Source: CAJXMH01 sp964001305 (GTDB lineage: Bacteria; Bacteroidota; Bacteroidia; Flavobacteriales_E; Vicingaceae). From it: a stretch of 64,000 nt of DNA. Each line of letters opens with the position of its first letter. Position 1 is the first letter of the stretch. The stretch spans positions 1 through 64,000 of the forward strand of contig CAXFAI010000019.1 of NCBI GenBank assembly GCA_964001305.1. Reading direction: 5' to 3'. Of the stretch, positions 9,201 to 17,499 are shown in pieces. A model generated the notes under the pieces. That model searched no databases. It saw nothing but the letters and a program-made list of their open reading frames with translations, and was not told the DNA's origin. A program made the position numbers and the translations under genes.

Positions 9201-11220
9201 CCGTACTTAATAAACCAGCTTGGTGATAATTTCCTGCATAACAAGAGTTAGCAAGAATAAAGGGATATTTTCCTTGGTTTTCCAATTTGTCCGGAGTATC
9301 AATGCTTATATCAAAATTTCCAGTTGCAGAAGCATGCCCAAAAAAGGTCATTAAACCAACCCCTTCGTTTATTAAAGTTCGAATTGAGTCTGACAAGGAC
9401 GTTTGAAACGGAGAGGATGAACTTTTTCTAAAAGTTCTTACGTTACCTCCCTTAGGGGCTGCAGTATAATCAATTGCAAATCCGTTTAAATAAGATTCCA
9501 GTTGATTGGCTTCTAGCGCCTTGTTTCCTCCTGCAAAATGAAGTGCTTGCTTCTGCCAAAGTTGTCCAAGAGAATTTTCATATGCAATTACCTTATCTAA
9601 ATACGCCCCTACTTCTGAAACCGTTTTTGCACTTAATCTACCTTGCGGAACAAGCGGTTCTAAACCACTTTGATTAAGACCAGCGGTCAATAAATTATCC
9701 GCCGCAGGATTTCCAAAAGTAGGTACTTGACATTCTTGATAAGCAGCAGCATTGCTCCGGTGTTGCTTCGCTGCAACTGATTTACCAATTAAGAATAAAT
9801 GGCTAGGAGGAAATGGCCATTGATCGGCTGCAAACTCCATAAAACTTCTTATAGCTAGTGGGTTTTTTTCTATACCGTAACCATATTGATCGTATAAATC
9901 TTCAACAGAAACAACTACTGATGCCAACCCTTTAGAACGTTTGTAGGCAGCATAACGTGTAGCTTCTACAAACAATTTCTGGCTTGTGATAATAACAAAA
10001 GAAGTATCTACTACCTGAGCAGTATAGTCTACAAACTTAGCTGCATTCCCAACAGCAGTTAATTGATTAATAGGCTTAACTTCAGATTCAGCGGCTATCA
10101 CCAATCGTTTTCTTCCACCCCCGTTTGGTACTAACACTTTGTAATCATCTAAACCTTGTATGACTTGAATTCGCTTTTTATTATCTAAATCCAACAATAC
10201 AGGATTACTTCCACCTCTAAAAAATAATAGCTCTAAATATTGCTTTGATTGGCTCGAATGATCATCTACTAAAAACTCATAATAGGCTTGATTTCGTAAA
10301 CTCATGGTATGAGGGTAAGTAACCTTAAAATAAGGAAAGGCAGTCCGATCAACTCCACTATTTCTATCATCTATACTTCTAATTTGAAGAGCATTGTTTC
10401 CTCCAATAATTTCAGAAGGAGAAAAAGTGAAGTTTACATCAACCAATTCATATCCCTCAAAAATGTGTGAGACTATCTTACTGCCTATTTGAATTTCCAA
10501 ATGATGGTCCCCATTATTCTGACCTGCCCAGTTTGATTGTCCACTCAGCTTCATTTCAAATTCAGCAAAAGGACCTGAAACATATCGATTTGGTGTTGAA
10601 AAAGTGTAATTTCTAGAGTTCCCTAAATTCAAAACTCCACTCATATAGCCCTCTGAAGGCACATATTCAGGATCTGTGGCTTGACTAGTTAAGATTTCAC
10701 CATCGTAATAAATCTGACTAAAGTTTACTAATTCTTCTTTCCAGATATAAGCAGCAGGAAAATAGTTCCCGAAATCTGTAGAATTTTCTAAGCCGTATCG
10801 CTTTGAATTCTGGCTACCACCATGCCATGTTAAAAAATAGTGTATACTATCATTAATTAAGCTATAATAAGGGTTCGGTTGGTTGTTTCTTCCTTTGTAA
10901 AACACAGAATCTAACCATCCGTCATTAGCTTCAGCATAAAACTCAATAAAATCAGTGGGATGAAAAACTCCATCATTCTCCCCTTCAATGTAAATAGGAA
11001 CTTCTTTCCCTCGTGCAAAAAGCTGTAAATTTCTAGGGTTTATTGAAGAAATTGGAATCCCCGAATTAATCAGTGTTTGATAATCAATTCGATAAATTCC
11101 ATTCTGAGAAATTGGAAACTTATAATAAGATTGATTGTAATCTATCCAATCGTTTCCATAAGGTTGAGCAAGTAGTTGTTGAGTTAAAAGTAAGAGACAA
11201 ATTCGTAGTAGTGTTTTCAC
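6232..11220 (-). CDS. porU: Type IX secretion system sortase PorU
   Basis: PorU is the gingipain-family (C25) cysteine protease at the outer membrane that removes the C-terminal signal of T9SS cargo and attaches it to the surface. The 1662-residue product has a signal peptide (KTLLRICLLLLTQQLLAQ) and a C25 domain around residues 400-790, with the His629 (FFGHASATG) and Cys660 (ANSCYAGN) pair. Two CARDB-like domains lie near residues 820-940 and 1350-1460. An FlgD-like C-terminal domain begins NYPNPFSTSTRFVF. It is clearly longer than Porphyromonas PorU (about 1150 residues). The GTG start at 11220 overlaps the porV stop by four bases (GTGA), so the two are translationally coupled. Confidence 0.93.
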   Translation of the reverse strand: MKTLLRICLLLLTQQLLAQPYGNDWIDYNQSYYKFPISQNGIYRIDYQTLINSGIPISSINPRNLQLFARGKEVPIYIEGENDGVFHPTDFIEFYAEANDGWLDSVFYKGRNNQPNPYYSLINDSIHYFLTWHGGSQNSKRYGLENSTDFGNYFPAAYIWKEELVNFSQIYYDGEILTSQATDPEYVPSEGYMSGVLNLGNSRNYTFSTPNRYVSGPFAEFEMKLSGQSNWAGQNNGDHHLEIQIGSKIVSHIFEGYELVDVNFTFSPSEIIGGNNALQIRSIDDRNSGVDRTAFPYFKVTYPHTMSLRNQAYYEFLVDDHSSQSKQYLELLFFRGGSNPVLLDLDNKKRIQVIQGLDDYKVLVPNGGGRKRLVIAAESEVKPINQLTAVGNAAKFVDYTAQVVDTSFVIITSQKLFVEATRYAAYKRSKGLASVVVSVEDLYDQYGYGIEKNPLAIRSFMEFAADQWPFPPSHLFLIGKSVAAKQHRSNAAAYQECQVPTFGNPAADNLLTAGLNQSGLEPLVPQGRLSAKTVSEVGAYLDKVIAYENSLGQLWQKQALHFAGGNKALEANQLESYLNGFAIDYTAAPKGGNVRTFRKSSSSPFQTSLSDSIRTLINEGVGLMTFFGHASATGNFDISIDTPDKLENQGKYPFILANSCYAGNYHQAGLLSTAEKYVLERNKGAIGFIANGNLGLANTLNDYSGKLYEYFSKKGYGKSMAENMRLTVMELENGNMYPSLKSICLEMSLQGDPSLGLYAPDLPDFSIQQNDVKILPNEVTTDLDSFQLMITLTNYGKAIQDSLQVEVRQDFPASGIADTTIFFKVKPLFFRNSLALNFPIDLVENVGINQFTIILDPLDEHTEINELNNRIDFEVLVRSGEILPVSPLRYGIVGTQGPTLKASTAFAFEIEKNYRFELDTNANFNSSFKQSFDVSSAGGVVSWSPSVLQNMPDSAVYFWRVSPIPSNGIDFKWRQSSFQYIANQEGWSQDHFDQYKQNDFLYIKQNDAQQKFEFTQGVRELNVFNVGSPVNNVEHNEILYSIDADTRERGACRIVPGFLIAVLDSLTLESWQTPYNGLNQQNYFGQANQDSWCFPSRDRSESYFLFRADSLDEMRDMRDFLLNEIPDGNYVVLYSWLAFNYSDIWDQDSSILRSIQTLGSNEIVNLQDSFPFIFTVQKGKLNTVQEIAGASTRDRISLERDLQVNATFGDIYSTIIGPTDQWNRLQYAFKKEGSSLADSLIFEIYGINTIGSESLLFSSNQFSLDTSLNRIVAANRYPKLRLKARSFDDLERTPPQLKRWEVSHQTPPDVAVNPNLFFSLSKDTIQEGEPLEYEVAISNVSSTEMDSFQVQIQLLNQQNQVSIVAEETIAPLSGDSTFIYNGELSTQNLSGIYNLIINVNPQRNPFESEYFNNTGQFSFVVRNDFLNPLLDVTFDGKRILNREIVSAKPEIRISLDDENSFLALDDTSSIAIYLRKPSGQEELLNYNSTTELEFTPASLPENKAKVLYQPSFTEDGIYSLRVNAKDASGNESGAQDYQIEFEVVTKSSVTHLMNYPNPFSTSTRFVFTLTGSRIPDQIQIQIMTITGKVVREIDQFEIGPIRIGNNISEFAWDGKDEFGDQLANGVYLYRVKMRIDGANVEHRKTEVDQFFKEEFGKMYLLR

Positions 11221-12287
11221 TGCTTTCGGTTTATATCAATTCTAACAGAAAATACGTTGGAATATAGGGCAACAGATTGATCTCCAATATCAGTTAACGC
11301 ATAATCAATACTAATGTAGGGTAATTTCACCCCTATCCCAAAGTTAGGTTGAAAAGTAGTTAAGCGATTTCCATCAATATCTGTAGTTACCTGAACATTT
11401 CCAATCCCTCCTCTTAAGAAAATCAAATCGTCATAATTTGTTTCAAAACCAAAACTAGGGTCTACTGAAATTGGATCAGATTTAAACAACACATTTCTTT
11501 TACCATCGAAGGTATTTTTAAAATTTAATTCAGCAGTTAAACCAATTTTATCACTAAAAACAAAACTTCTGTTCACCCCTAATATCAATTCAGGAAGCGT
11601 TAACTCTACGGAGTTTTCAGGAATTTCATTTCCAGTTTGCAAGAATACTTGTTGGGTTTCTTGATCTAAATTGCTACTCCAGGCATTAAATGTGGTTGTA
11701 ACATCTCTACCAACTGCAGCAAACATCCATTTTCCTTTCTCATATTGCATTCCCAAATCAAAGCCAAAACCCCAGGCCTCTGCAAAATCACCTACAGCTC
11801 TGTGAATTATTTTGGCATTTCCACCATAACTCAGTCCGTCTACATTGCTTTTTCTTGCATAACTAATTAAGCCTGCATAATCGGCAGCGGAAAATGTGGT
11901 CACTCGATCAAAATTGATGTTTCCTTCTGCATCAATCAATTGAGTTGTATTTGGAATATCATCGACACCAAAACGCAAAAAAGAAAAACCAATAGTACTT
12001 TGCTCATCAATTTTTGTTGCAAAAGCAGCATAATCGTAAGCGGCAATTCCTGCAAAGTATTCAGAATGCATAAGGGAAAACTGAAAATCACTTTCTAACC
12101 GACTGAGGCCTGCGGGATTCCAATAACCTGCAGTTACATCATTAGCTGAAGCAACAAAGGCATTTGACATCCCCAATGCTCGCGCACCTACTCCAATTTT
12201 CAAAAACTCATTACTATACTTTGGAGCTTGCGCTTGCAAACATTGCACTAACAAAATTGATAGGCCTATTAGAAGTAATCTTACCAT
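11217..12287 (-). CDS. porV: T9SS outer-membrane shuttle protein PorV (LptO)
   Basis: PorV is a FadL-like beta barrel that carries folded cargo from the translocon SprA to the PorU sortase. The 356-residue product has a signal peptide ending near LQAQA. The characteristic N-terminal segment follows: FLKIGVGARALGMSNAF, then NDVTAGYWNPAGL. The rest alternates hydrophobic and polar residues as expected of beta strands. The gene precedes porU with a four-base overlap, the common porV-porU order in Bacteroidota. Confidence 0.93.
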   Translation of the reverse strand: MVRLLLIGLSILLVQCLQAQAPKYSNEFLKIGVGARALGMSNAFVASANDVTAGYWNPAGLSRLESDFQFSLMHSEYFAGIAAYDYAAFATKIDEQSTIGFSFLRFGVDDIPNTTQLIDAEGNINFDRVTTFSAADYAGLISYARKSNVDGLSYGGNAKIIHRAVGDFAEAWGFGFDLGMQYEKGKWMFAAVGRDVTTTFNAWSSNLDQETQQVFLQTGNEIPENSVELTLPELILGVNRSFVFSDKIGLTAELNFKNTFDGKRNVLFKSDPISVDPSFGFETNYDDLIFLRGGIGNVQVTTDIDGNRLTTFQPNFGIGVKLPYISIDYALTDIGDQSVALYSNVFSVRIDINRKQ

Positions 12288-12447
12288 AGTGTAAAAGATT
12301 GTTAAAGATACTGAACTTACTAACCAGTAATTGTCTCTTTTATTTTCTTTTTCGATTTAAAAATCAAAAATAATTGAATAGACGACAACCAAGCGAATAA
12401 AGATGTTTAAGCTTGCTCTTAAATTCATATTTTTAGAAATACATTTC

Positions 12448-13167
12448 ATGCGCAAGCATATTCCAAATATGATTACTTCTGCAAATTTACTTTGCGGTTG
12501 TTTAGCAATTCTAGCAGTTACTAATCAGCAAGTAGTATCAGCTAGTCTACTCGTTTTATTGGGTGCATTTTTTGATTTTTTTGATGGCTTATCAGCCAGA
12601 TTATTAAAAGTTTCTAGTCCCATTGGTGCACAACTAGACTCTTTAGCCGATGTAGTAACATTTGGTTTAGTTCCATCTTTTATAGCCCTAAACCAGTTGG
12701 AAAAATACAGTTCAAATGAATGGGTGCCTTACTTCGCTTTACTGATTGCTGTTTTTTCAGCAATTCGATTAGCAAAATTTAATGTTGATGACCGACAAAC
12801 TGACCAATTTATTGGTTTACCAACACCCGCCAATGCACTTTTTTGGGTTTCAATTCCTTTGATTCAATGGCAAAACGTATCATTTAGCAGTATTGTAGAA
12901 AGTCAATGGATTTTGTTGCTTTTTGAATCACCAATCGTGCTTGTTGGTTTGGTAGTTATTTTTTCCTATTTACTTGTGGCTGAAATTCCGTTGTTAGCCT
13001 TAAAGTTTAAAAGCTGGTCGTGGAAGGGAAATGAAAGTCGATTTTTACTACTCCTATTTTCTGTCGTATTAAGTAGTCTATTTTATTTCGCAGCAATTCC
13101 TTTTATCCTAATTTTGTACCTTATTCTTTCTATAATAGCAAACAGACCTAAAAGCCATGAAATTTAA
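12448..13167 (+). CDS. pssA: CDP-diacylglycerol--serine O-phosphatidyltransferase
   Basis: This membrane enzyme makes phosphatidylserine from CDP-diacylglycerol and serine, the precursor of phosphatidylethanolamine. The 239-residue product has the CDP-alcohol phosphotransferase signature: DFFDGLSAR, then eight residues to a Gly, then DSLAD. Several hydrophobic segments span the rest. I chose the ATG at 12448 (MRKHIPNMITSANLLCG), which fits the family; a start 15 codons upstream adds unconserved residues. The 3' end overlaps purS by 11 bases. Confidence 0.9.
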   Translation: MRKHIPNMITSANLLCGCLAILAVTNQQVVSASLLVLLGAFFDFFDGLSARLLKVSSPIGAQLDSLADVVTFGLVPSFIALNQLEKYSSNEWVPYFALLIAVFSAIRLAKFNVDDRQTDQFIGLPTPANALFWVSIPLIQWQNVSFSSIVESQWILLLFESPIVLVGLVVIFSYLLVAEIPLLALKFKSWSWKGNESRFLLLLFSVVLSSLFYFAAIPFILILYLILSIIANRPKSHEI

Positions 13168-13408
13168 AGCTGAAATAGACATTATGCCACTTAAAGCACT
13201 ACTTGACCCACAAGGAAAAGCGGTAACTTCTAGCTTAAAAAATTTGAATTTAAGCGAGATTGAAAATGTTAGAATTGGCAAACATATAAGTCTTGAAATT
13301 GATGCTGAAAATGAATCTGTGGCTTCTGAAAAGGTAGAAGAAGCATGTAAGAAATTATTAGCCAACCACTTGATGGAAAGCTATGAATACAATCTAGAAG
13401 AAATATAA
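13157..13408 (+). CDS. purS: Phosphoribosylformylglycinamidine synthase subunit PurS
   Basis: PurS is the small subunit of the three-part FGAM synthase (PurS-PurL-PurQ) of purine synthesis; it bridges PurQ and small-type PurL. The 83-residue product matches the family in length and in the motifs LDPQGKAV, VRIGKHISLE and CKKLLANHLMESY. It overlaps pssA by 11 bases and is probably translated from the same message. purL and purQ are not in this window. Its convergent neighbour lptB ends two bases away. Confidence 0.88.
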   Translation: MKFKAEIDIMPLKALLDPQGKAVTSSLKNLNLSEIENVRIGKHISLEIDAENESVASEKVEEACKKLLANHLMESYEYNLEEI

Positions 13409-13410
13409 CG

Positions 13411-14148
13411 TTAATTAAACGTTTTACGCTTCAATTCGAAGTGTTTTCCCAAATATACTTTTCGAACTTGCTCATCACTTGCAAGCTCCTCAGCCGTGCC
13501 TGCTTTTAGGATATTACCTTCAAAAAGCAAGTAAGCTCTATCGGTAATAGATAATGTTTCATTGACATTGTGATCGGTTATTAGAATGCCAATATTCTTT
13601 TTCTTCAGATCAGCTACAATGCTCTGAATGTCTTCAACCGCAATAGGATCAACTCCTGCAAAGGGTTCATCTAAAAGAATAAATTTTGGATCAGTAGCTA
13701 AAGCTCTTGCAATTTCGGTTCTTCTTCTTTCACCACCTGAAAGCAAATCTCCTCGGTTGGTTCTAACATGCTGAAGTCCGAATTCATCGAGCAAATCTTC
13801 TAACTTCTGCGCTTGTTCTTCTTTCGTCAACTTGGTCATTTCTAGAATAGCACGAATATTATCCTCTACTGATAGCTTTCTAAACACAGAAGCTTCTTGG
13901 GCCAAGTAACCAATTCCTCTTTGAGCCCTTTTATACATGGGAAGTGAAGTTATATCCGAATCATCTAAAAAAACTTTTCCTTCATTGGGACTAACAAGCC
14001 CAACAATCATATAGAATGAGGTTGTTTTTCCGGCCCCATTTGGTCCTAATAAACCAACAATTTCACCTTGATTAACTTCAACTGAAACGCCTTTAACAAC
14101 CGTTCTTTTTCTATATTTCTTGACAATATTCTCTGCTCTTAGCTTCAT
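13411..14148 (-). CDS. lptB: LPS export ABC transporter ATP-binding protein LptB
   Basis: LptB powers extraction of lipopolysaccharide from the inner membrane by LptFG. The 245-residue product has Walker A GPNGAGKTT (Lys41), the Q-loop LAQEASVFRKL, the signature LLSGGERRRTEIARAL, Walker B FILLDEPFAGVDP and the switch histidine in ITDHNV. EASVFRKLSVEDN and GGERRR are typical of LptB rather than other ABC ATPases. It starts two bases after the DUF5686-type gene ends and is in the same transcription unit. Confidence 0.93.
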   Translation of the reverse strand: MKLRAENIVKKYRKRTVVKGVSVEVNQGEIVGLLGPNGAGKTTSFYMIVGLVSPNEGKVFLDDSDITSLPMYKRAQRGIGYLAQEASVFRKLSVEDNIRAILEMTKLTKEEQAQKLEDLLDEFGLQHVRTNRGDLLSGGERRRTEIARALATDPKFILLDEPFAGVDPIAVEDIQSIVADLKKKNIGILITDHNVNETLSITDRAYLLFEGNILKAGTAEELASDEQVRKVYLGKHFELKRKTFN

Positions 14149-14150
14149 AG

Positions 14151-16628
14151 TTAAAAAGTAAATTCAAACGCTCCACGAATTCCAAACTTAGCAATGTTTG
14201 GATGATCTAAATAATTTAAACGCCAAAGCGCATCAATTCTTATGAGTTTAAAAATATTCTCAACCCCAGCAGCCACTTCCATATAGGGTTCTCTTAATTC
14301 ATAAATATTGTTTGGTAAAATTAATTCAGCTCGATGCTTATCAGACAAGTCTCCAGCAACCGTGCGATAAGAGATCACTTCTCTCCATTTTAACTTTCTA
14401 AACAATGGAACTTTATTAAAAAAGTAACCATCGAAGTGATGGGTAAACATTAAAGTTGCATACTCATCACTTATAAATTCAAAGAAATTCATCAAGTTAA
14501 ATGCCTGCTGATCATAAAAATAGGTTTCATTTCCATTGTGAATTTCTAAAAGCGGATAAGGCAAAGTACCAAAGTATTTTCCGGCTGTTAATCGTAAATC
14601 GCTGTGACCTAAAACTCCGGTATTAATTTTATCAGACAAAGCCAATTCTACTTTCTGATAATTATAGTCTCCTTGTAATAAGTCTTTCAATCCAAAAGAA
14701 ACTTGTGCTTCTAGAATGGGATATTTACTACCTAAGCTAATGCGCTCAAATTCCCCCTCAACAAACGATTCTTTATAAGCAAAACGAGTATATAAACTCA
14801 GCTCCGAGGTATTTATATATTCATCATTATAAATACCCAACTCTTCATCAAACCTTCTATATTCTAAACTTCCAAGTGGGCTCATAGACCTTTGTCGTAA
14901 AAACAATTTATTTGAAAAGCCGGTGATCCATTCTCTGGAATAGGAAGCTTCAAAAGACTCAACATCAGTTAGTTTATTATTTGGATTTCGCCGTAAAAAG
15001 GAAGACAAGATATTATCCTCTGCAAATGCATTCTGACTTAAACCCAATTGCTCTAAATCCCTTGTATATTGGACTTCAACGAATTGCCTAGGATTTTCAT
15101 TTAGTTTATATAAAAAGCCCCCATTGTATTTAAAACGTTGATCAGTTAACCCATAAGCTACATAAGCATTCAACATTAATCGAGTACTAAAGCTGTTTGA
15201 AGTTCTACCACCAATTCTAAATCGATGACCTTCTACTGGATTGTAACTGTAGAGTTTAAAATAGGGTCCAATTTCCACTAAACCCTGCTCTTTATAGCCT
15301 GTAAAAATTAATTGTATAACATCCAAAAAGGTTTTAAAAGCAGGTACATTTTTAACCGAATCTACCATTTCATAAATTCCCTTTTGATTTGCAGACAAAG
15401 TATCATGTCTAGCAGAATCCCAATAAGTAGCTGTTTTTAAGTTAGCATCTTTAAGGACAGTTACATTGTCAATTCCTTCATAAAATTTTTCATCTTGAGG
15501 CACATTGATTTCAAAATCTTTATAAGATGTTGATTTTCGGCCATACAAGCCCATTACTTTTTCACCTATCTGAAAATCTACGGTAAGTTCATCTTTCTTT
15601 AACATCCAATATTGGTTGTCAACCATCTCATAGTCTTGAACAACCTTAAAGCCGTTTATGAAATTAATGTTAGCATTTTCGTTGATATTGGCTTCGACCT
15701 TTTTAACAGCGTAGGTTGTATCATTTATCCACATAGTTCCTTCAAATACAGGATCTTGCTTGTGTTTTGGGATGAATTTAATTTCAAAGCAATATTTATC
15801 ATCTACGATTACAGTATCCATGATATAGTAACGATAATACCCTAAACCAGAATTTGAAATGGGACTAACGAATGACTTACCAAAAACTTGAATATTATTT
15901 TCATAGATATTCACCTTTTGATACATATCACCTAAAAACTGGGTAATACTTTCGTTAGAAGTTCCTGAAACTTGGGAGGCTTTGATGTATTCCTTTTCCG
16001 ACTTTGGGCTTCTTCGGTAATAAAAATCAGAAACTGACTCTGTCATAAACATTGGAAGAAATTGTTTTTCGTCGGATGTAGAATCTACATAATCAAAAAC
16101 AAACTGGAACTTTCTAAACATTTTTCTATTCTTAAAATCCTCAGTTATGTTATTAAGGTCAAACTCTACTTTATTATATACTTCGTAATGGTAATAGTCA
16201 TACTTCTCACGATTGTTCGCTTCTTTATTTCTCCAAACTTTCCGTAGAATATCATGAGCTGGATTACCTGTATATTCAATTACAACTTCTTCCAATTGAA
16301 CGTCTCCAGTTGTTAGCTCAAAATTGATCGTTTGGTCAATATCCTTTTTCACTTTTTTACTGAGCGTTTTGTAGCCTAAAAAACTAGCAGATAAAGAATC
16401 GGTTGGATAGTAGGTTTCTATAATATAATTTCCATTGATATCGGTAGATGTTCCAATTTTTGAGTCTTGAAAAATCACATTTACAAAAGGAAGTGCCTCC
16501 TTGGTTTTTGCATCCAACACTTTTCCACGAACAACAGTCTGTTGTGCATTCGAATTGGAGGCAAAAAACAGCACCATGACCAAAAGTGAAATGGCAGCTA
16601 TGAAAGATTGAGTAATTCCAGATTTCAT
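14151..16628 (-). CDS. DUF5686-type outer-membrane protein with carboxypeptidase-regulatory-like domain
   Basis: The 825-residue product has a signal sequence (QSFIAAISLLVMVLFFASNSNA), then a CarboxypepD_reg-like beta-sandwich at about residues 30-115 (VVRGKVLDAKTKEALPFVNV). A long region follows that matches my recollection of DUF5686 proteins of Bacteroidota, ending in beta-strand-rich sequence with a terminal aromatic (FEFTF), as in outer-membrane barrels. Its substrate is unknown. The ATG at 16628 gives the signal peptide; the frame extends 20 codons further upstream without signal-like character and would reach into tatC. It sits between tatC and lptB, an envelope-export context. Confidence 0.75.
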   Translation of the reverse strand: MKSGITQSFIAAISLLVMVLFFASNSNAQQTVVRGKVLDAKTKEALPFVNVIFQDSKIGTSTDINGNYIIETYYPTDSLSASFLGYKTLSKKVKKDIDQTINFELTTGDVQLEEVVIEYTGNPAHDILRKVWRNKEANNREKYDYYHYEVYNKVEFDLNNITEDFKNRKMFRKFQFVFDYVDSTSDEKQFLPMFMTESVSDFYYRRSPKSEKEYIKASQVSGTSNESITQFLGDMYQKVNIYENNIQVFGKSFVSPISNSGLGYYRYYIMDTVIVDDKYCFEIKFIPKHKQDPVFEGTMWINDTTYAVKKVEANINENANINFINGFKVVQDYEMVDNQYWMLKKDELTVDFQIGEKVMGLYGRKSTSYKDFEINVPQDEKFYEGIDNVTVLKDANLKTATYWDSARHDTLSANQKGIYEMVDSVKNVPAFKTFLDVIQLIFTGYKEQGLVEIGPYFKLYSYNPVEGHRFRIGGRTSNSFSTRLMLNAYVAYGLTDQRFKYNGGFLYKLNENPRQFVEVQYTRDLEQLGLSQNAFAEDNILSSFLRRNPNNKLTDVESFEASYSREWITGFSNKLFLRQRSMSPLGSLEYRRFDEELGIYNDEYINTSELSLYTRFAYKESFVEGEFERISLGSKYPILEAQVSFGLKDLLQGDYNYQKVELALSDKINTGVLGHSDLRLTAGKYFGTLPYPLLEIHNGNETYFYDQQAFNLMNFFEFISDEYATLMFTHHFDGYFFNKVPLFRKLKWREVISYRTVAGDLSDKHRAELILPNNIYELREPYMEVAAGVENIFKLIRIDALWRLNYLDHPNIAKFGIRGAFEFTF

Positions 16629-16677
16629 GAAGCAGCTAAAAGTAACTAAAGATGGACTCTGAAGCCTTAAGTATAGG

Positions 16678-17499
16678 TTAAATTTCACGCTTTTTATTAA
16701 CCATTTTTGAAATTAATATACTTATCTCATATAGTATAACCAATGGAACTGCCACCAAAACTTGACTAGAAATATCAGGTGGAGTAATCACTGCGGCTAG
16801 AATTAGCACTACAATGATCGCATGTCTTCTATAAGTCCTCATTAACTGGGGTGTTACTAAACCTACTTTTGATAAAAAGTAAACGATGATGGGCAATTGA
16901 AACAATAATCCACAAGCAAGCGTAATGGTTGTAACTGTAGAAATATAAGAACTCAAGCTAATTTGGTTCAATACAAATTCACTAACACGATAGCCACCTA
17001 AAAATTGGACAGATAGCGGCGTAATAAGGTAGTACCCAAAGCCTACCCCAAGCATAAAGAGCAAAGAACCCCAAAACACCAAACCTTTGGCTTGGCGGCT
17101 TTCTGTTGATTTTAATGCTGGCTTTACAAATCGCCATATTTCATACAAAACGTAAGGAAATGCAGCAATTAATCCAGCCACAAAAGAGACTAAAATGTGC
17201 ATGGTAAATTGCCCTGCCATGGTGAGGTTGATGATGGCAAATGGCAATTCTTGAAAACACAATTTATCTCCCAAGCCTAAAAAATAGGAAAATTTGCAAA
17301 ACATTTGATAGGTAAAAAAGTCATTCTTAGACGGGCCCAATACAATTAAATCAAACACAATTGACTTAAAGAAGAACGCCAATATTGCAAACAACATAAT
17401 CGCAATGACTATCCGAATTAAATGCCACCTCATTACCTCAAGATGGTCAAGAAAGGACATTGTCCCTTCGTCCTCATCAAAACTCTGATCTAAACTCAC
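16678..17499 (-). CDS. tatC: Sec-independent protein translocase TatC
   Basis: TatC is the core subunit of the twin-arginine translocase and recognises RR signal peptides. The 273-residue product has the N-terminal MSFLDHLEVMRWHLIR motif, six hydrophobic segments, and the conserved FPYVLYEIWRFVKPAL loop. A GTG at 17499 overlaps the kdsD stop by one base (TAGTG); an in-frame ATG at 17460 would give the more usual MSFLDHLE start. Either is possible. No tatA is visible here. Confidence 0.92.
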   Translation of the reverse strand: MSLDQSFDEDEGTMSFLDHLEVMRWHLIRIVIAIMLFAILAFFFKSIVFDLIVLGPSKNDFFTYQMFCKFSYFLGLGDKLCFQELPFAIINLTMAGQFTMHILVSFVAGLIAAFPYVLYEIWRFVKPALKSTESRQAKGLVFWGSLLFMLGVGFGYYLITPLSVQFLGGYRVSEFVLNQISLSSYISTVTTITLACGLLFQLPIIVYFLSKVGLVTPQLMRTYRRHAIIVVLILAAVITPPDISSQVLVAVPLVILYEISILISKMVNKKREI

